Below, in pieces: positions 16,139-22,774 of a DNA stretch of 32,972 bases. The notes under the pieces are model-generated. The model ran no database searches. It was not told the origin of the DNA and was given only the letters and a program-made list of their open reading frames with translations. Every line of letters begins with the position of its first letter. Position 1 is the first letter of the stretch. The DNA comes from Planctomycetota bacterium. Lineage in GTDB: Bacteria; Planctomycetota; Planctomycetia; Gemmatales; Gemmataceae. The position numbers were made by a program, and so were the translations under genes. The stretch covers positions 1 to 32,972 of the forward strand of contig JACOUH010000012.1 of assembly GCA_016177925.1 (NCBI GenBank), written 5' to 3'.

Positions 16139-16483
16139 TCAGCCTGGTGGCCAGGCCAGGTCGCGTCCGCCGAGCAGGTGCAGATGCAGGTGCGGCACGG
16201 TCTGCCCGGCGCGCTCGCGGCAGTTGACCACCACGCGGTAGCCTTCGCTCACCCCCAGTTGCTTCGCCAGCTTCGCGGCCACGAGGTGCAGGTGCCCGAC
16301 CAGTTCGCGGTCCTCTTCCGTGAGGTCATCGTGCGTGGCGATCACCTTGCGCGGGATGATCAGCACATGGACCGGCGCCTGCGGCTTGATGTCGTGGAAG
16401 GCAAGGCAGCGGTCGTCCTCGTAGGCGATCTTGGCGGGAAGCTGCTTATTGAGGATCTTCAAAAAGATGTTGTCGGTCATCAT
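16139..16483 (-). CDS. HIT-family nucleotide hydrolase/transferase
   Basis: A 114-residue histidine-triad protein of the Hint group. It starts MMTDNIFLKILNKQLPAKI, with YEDDRCLAFHDIKPQAPVHVLIIPRK next, and the triad VPHLHLHLLGG (HxHxHxx) near the end. The central histidine carries the nucleotidyl intermediate. Substrates of the family are nucleoside phosphoramidates and acyl-adenylates. The first of two adjacent ATGs (16483) follows GAGGG by 7 nt. The frame is open further upstream, but those codons run into the tail of the kinase gene and do not belong to the family. It is followed closely by the macrodomain gene. Confidence 0.92.
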   Translation of the reverse strand: MMTDNIFLKILNKQLPAKIAYEDDRCLAFHDIKPQAPVHVLIIPRKVIATHDDLTEEDRELVGHLHLVAAKLAKQLGVSEGYRVVVNCRERAGQTVPHLHLHLLGGRDLAWPPG

Positions 16484-16578
16484 GGTGCCACCCTCGGGTT
16501 GATCGAATCCGCAGGATGCGCGTACCCTAGTGGAAAGGAAAGGACGGATCAACGCGCCAGCGGATTCTGGTTCCCACT

Positions 16579-16601
16579 TTCCCACGTTGCCAGCGCGGGA
16601 A
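16579..16601 (-). terminator. short hairpin just after the kinase/FGE gene
   Basis: Arms TTCCCACG (16579-16586) and CGCGGGAA (16594-16601) pair at 7 of 8 positions. The hairpin starts 6 nt past the stop codon of the minus-strand kinase gene. It resembles the 'GTTCCC...GGGAAC' class of dispersed repeats seen in many bacteria. Terminator function is a guess. Confidence 0.35.
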
Positions 16602-16607
16602 CGAGGC

Positions 16608-19019
16608 TCAGGGGCCCTTGAAGCCAAGGATGAGGACCACGCGGAAGCCGACGTTGTCGAAGCCCCGGTTCGGGTCGCGCGCGGTCCGGTAGGCCGAGCG
16701 GCAGCGGTCGCCCGGCGCGTCCCAGGCACCACCGCGGACGACGCGCGATGTCGGCGGCGGGTCGGTCTTGGTCGGGTCGGGGCCCTGCGGATCGATCATC
16801 GGGCCCTTGGTGTAGTAGTCGTCCTGATACCAGTCGTTGCACCACTCCCAGACGTTGCCGTGCATGTCGAAAAGCCCCAGGTTGCTGGCCCTGTACTTGC
16901 CGATCGGCGTGGTCGCACCGACACGCGGTATCTTGTCCCCGCCGTTATAGGGGAAGTCGCCATCGAAGTTGGCCTCGCCAGCCGACAGCGAGTTGCCGTA
17001 GTGCGTGGCCAGTGTCATGCCGCCGGGCGGCCCGCCGAGGCGGCACGCAAATTCCCACTCCGCCTCGGTCGGCAGCCGGTAGGAGCGGCGGGCCTGCCTC
17101 TCCTGGGGCTGTTCCGACAGCTTGCGGCAGAACTCGACGGCATCCGCGTAGGAGACGTTCTCGACGGGATGGTTGGGCCCCCCTCCGTTGGGCTGTGTGA
17201 AGCGTGAGGGATTCTTGCCCATGACTTGCTGATACTGGTCCTGGGTCACCTCGTGAACGCCGAGGTAGTAGGAACAGAGGATTTGCACCTCGTGCGGTGT
17301 CTCGTCGTTGCCGCGCTCGGGCTCCGTGGTGGGCGAGCCCATCCTGAACTTGTCGCGGCGGACCAGGACGAAGTTCATGCCGAGCGCGTTCTCCTGCGTC
17401 GGGGGAAGGACCACCGGGTCGACGGACAGGTGGACCGTCGTCTTGCCTTGCGCCGCGGCAGCGGTTGCAACGATGGTCACCGGGCCGCCGAACGGCCCGG
17501 CTCCCTGCTCCGTTTCGATTTCCAGTTCGCCGTCGTCCTTGCCGATGTCGATCACCCCGGTCGGACCGCGGATGCCGCGCGGCGGACTGTCCAACTTCAG
17601 CGCGATGGGCCCCACCACCTGGCCGCGCTTGACCCGCACCCGCACCTTCGCGGGCTGGCCCGCTGTCAATTGATAGAGCGGCTGCTCGGTACGCAACTCG
17701 AGCGTGAGTTCCTTCTCCTGCTTCGGGATCTTCCCATCGTCCCCTTCTTCCTGCGGGGGAGGGCCAGGCCCGCCCAGGAGAAGAATGAGTCCCACAACCA
17801 GCAGCAGGGCGCCGGCCCCCGCCGCAAGGAGCGGGGCCGGCTTCCGCAGGACACGTGACCGCCAGGGTGGGGTCGTCGCGGTGTTCACGGAGCTATTCGC
17901 CGCTGTCTCCGGCTCGGCGGGCCGGGGCACCCGCGACAGCGGGTCGAGCGGCGGTGCCGCCGGCACCGCAGGAGGCGGGGCGGGCACGGGCGCCGTCCCG
18001 AGGCTCATTCCGCAACGCGGGCACTTCATGCGCTTACCGCGATATTCCGGCGGGACATGCAGCTGCCGTTTACACTTGGAGCAAACGATGCGGACGTCCT
18101 CGATCAGCTCCGGCTCGTTGGCCTCCGTCGCGGTCGCCGGCGCCGTACGCGACGCATCGGCGGGGACAGCCGCCGGCGCCGGCACGCGCTCGGCATAGAC
18201 GGCCAGCGCCTCGGCGAAGGCGCCCATGCTGCTGAAGCGGTCCTCGGCGTTCTTGGCCAGCGCCTTGAGGCAAAGGGCGTCGATCTGTCCATCCAGGCCG
18301 GGCCGCAGTTCCGACGGGGGCGGCAGCTTGGCGTGCAGGATCTGGCCGTACATCGCCATCGGCGGGCCGGTAAACGGCAGCTTGCCCGTCACCAGCTCAA
18401 ACAGGATCATGCCCAGGCTGTAGATGTCGGTGGCCGGGCCGATCTTCTTGGAGTCGCCGAGCACCTGTTCCGGCGACATGTAGGCCGGGGTGCCGAGCCG
18501 CTCGCCCGTATCGGTCAGTGTCTGGGTCTTGCCGTCGAAGGAGCGGGCCAGGCCGAAGTCGACCAGCACCGGCTCGCCGCCCGGCCCGACGAGCACGTTG
18601 GATGGCTTCAGATCGCGGTGCATCACGCCGCGCTCATGCATGACGCCCAGGGCCAGCGCCAGCTTGCGGACCAGCAGGGCCGCCGCCTCGGGTTGCCAGA
18701 CGATTTCCTCCTTGAGCCAGCGCGAAAGTTGCTTGCCCTCGATGTAGGGCATGGTCAGGTAGAGCGTACCGCCGACCTCGCCCACGTCGTAGACCGGGCA
18801 CAGGTTGGGATGATCGATGCCGGCGGCGATGCGGGCCTCGCGCTTGAAGCGCGAGGTGGCGACGGTATCGTCCGTGGTGAAGTGGGGGACCTTGAGGGCG
18901 ACCTTGCGGCTTAGTTCGGTATCCTCGGCGAGGTAGACCGTCCCCATGCCACCGCCGCCGAGCTTGCGGAGGATGCGGTAACGGCCGAACTGCTCGGGTA
19001 GAGAAACTGGGTTGAGCAT
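16608..19019 (-). CDS. Ser/Thr protein kinase with zinc ribbon, membrane span and FGE-sulfatase domain
   Basis: An 803-residue fusion protein. The kinase domain spans about 13-275: glycine loop LGGGGMGTVY at 20-29, Lys43, HRDLKPSN at 134-141 (catalytic Asp136), DFG at 154-156, GTPAYMSPEQ. A zinc ribbon follows at about 313-343 (CSKC...CPRC), then a Pro/Ala linker, one membrane span at about 394-416, and a strand-rich outside segment. The FGE-sulfatase (formylglycine-generating-enzyme-like) domain covers about 541-800, from GMNFVLVRRDKFRMGSP to GGAWDAPGDRCRSAYRTARDPNRGFDNVGFRVV. Kinase motifs are complete, so it should be active. The FGE fold outside the membrane may be a sensor rather than an enzyme. 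Such kinase/FGE fusions are common in planctomycetes. The ATG at 19019 is chosen because the kinase fold starts there; in-frame codons upstream lack a ribosome site. Confidence 0.92.
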   Translation of the reverse strand: MLNPVSLPEQFGRYRILRKLGGGGMGTVYLAEDTELSRKVALKVPHFTTDDTVATSRFKREARIAAGIDHPNLCPVYDVGEVGGTLYLTMPYIEGKQLSRWLKEEIVWQPEAAALLVRKLALALGVMHERGVMHRDLKPSNVLVGPGGEPVLVDFGLARSFDGKTQTLTDTGERLGTPAYMSPEQVLGDSKKIGPATDIYSLGMILFELVTGKLPFTGPPMAMYGQILHAKLPPPSELRPGLDGQIDALCLKALAKNAEDRFSSMGAFAEALAVYAERVPAPAAVPADASRTAPATATEANEPELIEDVRIVCSKCKRQLHVPPEYRGKRMKCPRCGMSLGTAPVPAPPPAVPAAPPLDPLSRVPRPAEPETAANSSVNTATTPPWRSRVLRKPAPLLAAGAGALLLVVGLILLLGGPGPPPQEEGDDGKIPKQEKELTLELRTEQPLYQLTAGQPAKVRVRVKRGQVVGPIALKLDSPPRGIRGPTGVIDIGKDDGELEIETEQGAGPFGGPVTIVATAAAAQGKTTVHLSVDPVVLPPTQENALGMNFVLVRRDKFRMGSPTTEPERGNDETPHEVQILCSYYLGVHEVTQDQYQQVMGKNPSRFTQPNGGGPNHPVENVSYADAVEFCRKLSEQPQERQARRSYRLPTEAEWEFACRLGGPPGGMTLATHYGNSLSAGEANFDGDFPYNGGDKIPRVGATTPIGKYRASNLGLFDMHGNVWEWCNDWYQDDYYTKGPMIDPQGPDPTKTDPPPTSRVVRGGAWDAPGDRCRSAYRTARDPNRGFDNVGFRVVLILGFKGP

Positions 19020-19112
19020 AGCTGAGCTCGTCAGGACGCGTCGGCCAGCAAGTTCCCTCCTGTCCGATCCGCCGCCCGGAGGCGGGGGCAATCCGCGTGC
19101 GAGAATGGGATA

Positions 19113-19141
19113 ACTGTATCAGGAACGTCGGGGGTGAACAA
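19113..19141 (-). promoter_or_regulatory. candidate promoter for the kinase gene
   Basis: On the minus strand TTGTTC (19141-19136) and TACAGT (19118-19113) are spaced by 17 nt, 94 nt before the start codon. It lies in the 297-bp divergent gap between the kinase and ftsY. Confidence 0.35.
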
Positions 19142-19316
19142 GCACCTTGACCGTCTCCCTCCTGCGGCTCGCGGCGAACCGCAGTCGCGTATACAGCTTG
19201 CTCGCGCCGACGTAAAATGACCCAAGATCCCCGCTGCTCCGGCGAGTCCGGCTAGGCCGGGCGTCCTGTTCGGGCGGGTGGTCTGCGGTCTTCTTGTCCT
19301 GTTCCCGGGGTAGACA

Positions 19317-20228
19317 ATGGTTTTCGGCGCCATCTTCGACAAGATCAAGAAGGGCCTCGCCAAGACGCGCGACCTGTTCAGCGGCGTCGCCTCGCTGTTC
19401 CGTCTGCGGGGCCGCGTCGACAAGGAGTTCCTCGCCAAGCTCGAGGAACGCCTCTACCTGGCCGATCTCGGCACCGCCGCCACGACCGAGATCGTCGAGC
19501 GCGTACGGCAGGCCTTCCTCGACAAGGAAATCAGCGGCGACGTCGAGGAGTTCGTCAAGAAACAGCTCAAGGAGCTGGTGGCGACAACCGACACCGGGCT
19601 GCGTTACAACCCGTCGGGCCCGACGGTCGTCATGATTGCCGGCGTTAACGGCTCGGGCAAGACGACGTCGATCGCCAAGCTCGCCCGGCGGTTGCAATCG
19701 GAGGGCAAGAAAGTGCTGGTCGCGGCCTGCGACACCTTCCGTGCCGCGGCGGTCGAACAGTTGACCATCTGGACGGAGCGGATCGGCTGCGAGATCGTCA
19801 AGAGCCAGCAGGGCAGTGACCCGGCCAGCGTCGCCCACGATGCCTGCGAGAAGGCCCGGGCCCGCAACTTCGATGTCTTGATCGTCGACACGGCCGGCCG
19901 GCTGCACACCCAGGCCCACCTGATGCGTGAGCTGGAGAAAATCTATCGCGTCGTCAGTAAGAACCTGCCGGGCGCCCCGCACGAGGTGCTGCTGGTCCTT
20001 GACGCGACCAGCGGCCAGAACGCCATCGTTCAGGCGGAGAACTTCAAGAAGACGGTACAGTGTACGGGCATCATCCTGGCCAAGCTTGACGGCACGGCCA
20101 AGGGTGGCGCCATCTTCGGCATCAAGCGCAAGATCGGCCTGCCGGTGAAATTCATCGGCGTCGGCGAGAAGCTCGAGGACCTCGAGCCGTTCGACGCCGA
20201 CGCCTATGTCGAGGCCCTCTTCCAGTAA
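19317..20228 (+). CDS. ftsY: signal recognition particle receptor FtsY
   Basis: GTPase that docks SRP-ribosome complexes at the inner membrane. 303 residues: an N domain of helices (about 1-90) and a G domain with P-loop GVNGSGKTT at 109-117, [16 protein letters not shown] at 191-195 and [10 protein letters not shown] from 255 (guanine specificity), ending in [34 protein letters not shown] and the [14 protein letters not shown] segment separate it from Ffh, as does the lack of an M domain. The acidic A domain found in E. coli FtsY is absent, as in many bacteria; the amphipathic start ([13 protein letters not shown]) probably serves for membrane binding. Confidence 0.96.
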   Translation: MVFGAIFDKIKKGLAKTRDLFSGVASLFRLRGRVDKEFLAKLEERLYLADLGTAATTEIVERVRQAFLDKEISGDVEEFVKKQLKELVATTDTGLRYNPSGPTVVMIAGVNGSGKTTSIAKLARRLQSEGKKVLVAACDTFRAAAVEQLTIWTERIGCEIVKSQQGSDPASVAHDACEKARARNFDVLIVDTAGRLHTQAHLMRELEKIYRVVSKNLPGAPHEVLLVLDATSGQNAIVQAENFKKTVQCTGIILAKLDGTAKGGAIFGIKRKIGLPVKFIGVGEKLEDLEPFDADAYVEALFQ

Positions 20229-20260
20229 CTCCCGCCGGCGCCTCCGAACCCCGGTTCATC

Positions 20261-20288
20261 TTGCTTCCGTCGGGGCGAGTGCTATAGT
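20261..20288 (+). promoter_or_regulatory. candidate promoter for the parvulin lipoprotein gene
   Basis: TTGCTT (20261-20266), 16 nt, TATAGT (20283-20288), with TG one base before the -10 (TGCTATAGT, extended -10). It lies 33 nt after the ftsY stop and 118 nt before the next start, so the next gene can be transcribed on its own. Confidence 0.55.
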
Positions 20289-20406
20289 CCGCGACCTCCC
20301 TGGAAACCGCTACCACGTTTGCGTCGGAAACGTTCGGCTCGCAGTGCCGGAGGGCGTGCGCCCTGCCCGGCGGGTCCGAACGGCTTTGGCGTCGGGGGTC
20401 GTGAGA

Positions 20407-21594
20407 ATGAGCCGGCATCTTCACATCGTCGCGAGCACCCTCGCGCTCGCGGTATCCATCGGCTGCGGAACGGACCGTCCCGTCCAGGCGCCCTCCCAGG
20501 TTCAGGAGAGCACCTGGATAGGGGATGGCTCGAAGCCGCCGAGCGTCGCCCGGCTCCAGAAGGAGGAACAGGGAGGCATCGTGCGGACCGGCTTGGACGA
20601 CACGCTGCCGGAGGCCTCCAGCGAGGTGACCAACGCGCAGTCGGCCGCTCGCATCCTGGCCACCGTCAACGCCGCGCCGATCTTCTCCGAGGAGGTGCAG
20701 GCCACCAGCTTCCAGTTCCTCGCCGTCATCGAGCGGCTTCCCGAGCCGGAGCGTTCGATGAAGCGCCGCGAGATCCTCAAGGAGGCCCTCGACCAGCTCG
20801 TCGAGCGTGAGCTGATCATCCAGGACGCTTTTAACCGTCTTCAAAAGGCAGGGAAGAACACGTTGGAGCGGCTCAAGGAAGGCGCCAACAAGGAGTTCGA
20901 CAAACGCTGGGTTTCGGCGATCAAGAAAGGGAATAATCTCAAGTCGGACGAGGAACTCCAGGAGTTGCTCCGCAAGCAGGGACTGTCGTTGGAGACCATC
21001 CGCCGCCAGTGGACGCGGCAGTTCATGGCGACGGAATACTTGCGCAGCCGGATCGGTCCCTATCTCGACAAGATCAGTCGCGAGCAGATGCTGGAGTATT
21101 ACGAGAAGCATCCCGAGGAGTTCAAGATCGACGACGCGGTCGAGTGGCAGGACATTTTCATCAGCGCCAACACGCCGCGCCAGCCCAACCGTGATCGGGC
21201 GGCGGCCCACAAGCTCGCCGAGGAACTCGCCGCTCGGGCAAAGAGCGGCGCCAACTTTGTCGCCCTGTGCAAGGAGAACGACGACGGCGACAGCACGTTG
21301 CGCAACGGGGCCGGCATCGGCCGCAAGCGTGGCGAGATCCAGCCGGTCGAGATCGAGCCGATCCTGTTCCGGATGCCCGAAGGCGAGGTCGGCCCGGTCG
21401 TGGCGGTGCCCAATGGCTTCCACGTCATCCACCTGGTGAAGCGCGAGTACCAGGGCAAGCGTCCCTTTGACGAGGCAGTGCAAAAAGAGATCCGCAACAA
21501 GCTGCGGGGCGACATCTTCGGCCGCGAGGCCAAGAAGATCGTCACCGAGTTGAGACGGAAAGCAGTCATCGAGTACGCCAGGGGCTGGCGCTGA
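20407..21594 (+). CDS. PpiC/SurA-like peptidyl-prolyl isomerase lipoprotein
   Basis: A 395-residue envelope folding factor. A lipoprotein signal ends in VSIGC with Cys20 as the lipid site. Residues 60-235 form a helical SurA/PrsA-type N-terminal domain (ILATVNAAPIFSEEVQA, RREILKEALDQLVERELIIQDAF). A parvulin domain lies at about 244-355 (EWQDIFISANTPRQP, GAGIGRKRGEIQPVEIEPILFRMPEGEVGPVVAVPNGFHVIHLVKREYQGKRPFDE), and a helical end follows. In most parvulins the strand before the GDLG-like turn has a similar GxLG pattern; here it is GAGIG. ATG at 20407 is preferred; an in-frame GTG two codons upstream is possible. It is closed by an intrinsic terminator 13 nt after the stop. Confidence 0.88.
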   Translation: MSRHLHIVASTLALAVSIGCGTDRPVQAPSQVQESTWIGDGSKPPSVARLQKEEQGGIVRTGLDDTLPEASSEVTNAQSAARILATVNAAPIFSEEVQATSFQFLAVIERLPEPERSMKRREILKEALDQLVERELIIQDAFNRLQKAGKNTLERLKEGANKEFDKRWVSAIKKGNNLKSDEELQELLRKQGLSLETIRRQWTRQFMATEYLRSRIGPYLDKISREQMLEYYEKHPEEFKIDDAVEWQDIFISANTPRQPNRDRAAAHKLAEELAARAKSGANFVALCKENDDGDSTLRNGAGIGRKRGEIQPVEIEPILFRMPEGEVGPVVAVPNGFHVIHLVKREYQGKRPFDEAVQKEIRNKLRGDIFGREAKKIVTELRRKAVIEYARGWR

Positions 21595-21607
21595 GCCGGG
21601 TCAGAGA

Positions 21608-21655
21608 AACGAGGCGGGCCGCGACGGATCAATCCGCCGCGGCCCGCCTCGTTTT
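21608..21655 (+). terminator. intrinsic terminator after the parvulin gene
   Basis: Perfect 16-bp stem (21608-21623 with 21638-21653); the loop can form a second small stem (CGGAT/ATCCG). The 3' arm ends in GTTTTG, giving a short T-run on the plus strand. It lies tail to tail between the parvulin gene and the lipoprotein gene. Confidence 0.85.
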
Positions 21656-21676
21656 GTCCTCCTCGCTCCCACCGGG

Positions 21677-22228
21677 TTACTTGCGGGGTGTCCGGGAGAC
21701 CGCCGCGGCCGGCAGGTCGAGCGGCCGCGGCAGCGACGCCTCGACGCGGCCAAGCACCGAGCGGATGCCCTTGCGCAGTTCCTCGAAGTGCGTCTGGGCA
21801 GCGTCGCGCTCGGCAGTCCGGGAGGCTACCAGGAGCTTCAGGTCGTCGCGCTCCTGGGCGATCGCCTTCAAGGTTTCCACTTCCTGAAGCAGACGCAGGC
21901 GCTCCCGGTCGGCCTCGATGAGGAGTTTCTGCGCCTTATCCCGAGCGGTGGCCACGGTGTGGTTCTCGCTCTCCAGGTGGGCACAGCGGGCCTCCAGCGC
22001 CTTGATGCGTTCCTCGCTGTTGGCGGTCGGCTTGCTCTTGCCCTGGGCACACCCCCACAGTCCCAGGGTGGCGACCGCAATCACGATCAACGCCTTAGGA
22101 CAAGCCGACCAAACCCCTCCCCCGGCCCCCGCCCCGAAACGGAGAGGGGGACCAGCGTTTGCTCCCCCTCTCCGTCTCGGGGTGGGGGGGAGGGGTTTGG
22201 TCCGGTAGGCCTTATGTGAACGGGTCAT
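21677..22228 (-). CDS. coiled-coil lipoprotein with a repeat inserted in its signal-peptide region
   Basis: A 183-residue protein. The start at 22228 has AAGGAG 10 nt upstream. Residues 1-9 (MTRSHKAYR) are followed by about 32 residues rich in Pro, Arg, Gly and Ala, encoded by a GC-rich imperfect palindrome (family C). Then comes a normal lipoprotein signal core (PKALIVIAVATLGLWGC, lipid Cys60). The mature part is one long helix (about 70-160: RIKALEARCAHLESENHTVA, KLLIEADRERLRLLQEVETL), probably a coiled coil, with a short proline-containing end. No family is recognised; the style is that of small Lpp-like or cell-wall-spacing lipoproteins. Without the repeat part, the n-region would be an ordinary 15-20 residues long. 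Confidence 0.7.
   Translation of the reverse strand: MTRSHKAYRTKPLPPTPRRRGGANAGPPLRFGAGAGGGVWSACPKALIVIAVATLGLWGCAQGKSKPTANSEERIKALEARCAHLESENHTVATARDKAQKLLIEADRERLRLLQEVETLKAIAQERDDLKLLVASRTAERDAAQTHFEELRKGIRSVLGRVEASLPRPLDLPAAAVSRTPRK
22107..22203. repeat. GC-rich imperfect palindrome, family C, copy 1 (inside a gene)
   Basis: Outer arms GACCAAACCCCTCCCCC (22107-22123) and the reverse complement at 22187-22203 match exactly; inner parts (CGGAGAGGGGGA and TCCCCCTCTCCG) also pair. The loop is about 10 nt. It shares a CCCCTCTCCG.TTCGGGG core with the second copy at 22532-22585. Confidence 0.8.
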
Positions 22229-22531
22229 CGCCTGCGCGCTCCTTGTGTTGGGCCGGTACACCGTTGTTGTTCTCGGAGAGGGGTACACTCGGCCAGTAGT
22301 TCGTAGTGTTCGTCGGGCACCGCCCCGCCGCCGCGGTCCTCAACGACGGGGCAGTTCCTCCCAAGCCCCTGCCTTACTCCCGCACCGCGTTCTGCAGAGT
22401 CTATTTCGTCCGAGTCAATGACCAGACTTTATCCGCTCTGGGCACGCGCAAGGGTCGGACACACCTTTCCCACACCTTTTCTGCGGCAGAGTAGCTCTGC
22501 CCTACCCAGTCTCTCAGCGTCTGCTCTCTGA

Positions 22532-22585
22532 CCTCTCCCCCCCGACCCCCTCCCCGAAGCGGAGAGGGGAGTTGGGGGAGGGGTT
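22532..22585. repeat. GC-rich imperfect palindrome, family C, copy 2
   Basis: CCTCTCCCCCCCGACCCCCT and its downstream counterpart GGAGAGGGGAGTTGGGGGAG fold as an imperfect hairpin around CCCCGAAGCGG. Compared in reverse complement with copy 1 it shares AAACCCCTCCCCC at the edge and CCCCTCTCCG.TTCGGGG in the core. Confidence 0.7.
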
Positions 22586-22610
22586 TGCAGACAGCCTCGG
22601 AAACGGCCGC

Positions 22611-22639
22611 TTGTCAACGGCACGGCGAACCCTCATACT
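22611..22639 (+). promoter_or_regulatory. candidate promoter for the cytochrome/propeller pair
   Basis: TTGTCA (22611-22616), 17 nt, CATACT (22634-22639), about 135 nt before the cytochrome start. Good spacing and a near-consensus -35. Confidence 0.45.
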
Positions 22640-22774
22640 GGGTGTAGTTGACTCCTACCATCTGCCGCGCCGGCGGGTTGCTCTCCCACTCACCGGACCG
22701 ACCGCAGGGGACCGAATCCCTCCCACCTTCGGGCACGCACGGCACGATCGCCGGCCCGTTCGAGGAACTTCCTG

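Larger units (their letters stand above)
22229..22774. other. 546-bp intergenic region between divergent genes
   Basis: No gene found on either strand; the short open frames have no ribosome site or protein-like composition. It contains family C repeat copy 2 (22532-22585) and a candidate plus-strand promoter (22611-22639). The start of the region carries the ribosome site of the minus-strand lipoprotein gene. Confidence 0.7.

Noticed and set aside
16484..16732. Upstream extension of the HIT gene
   Set aside because: It runs into the kinase/FGE coding region and is not part of the HIT fold.
22306..22494. Short open frame in the lipoprotein-cytochrome gap
   Set aside because: No ribosome site and no protein-like pattern.
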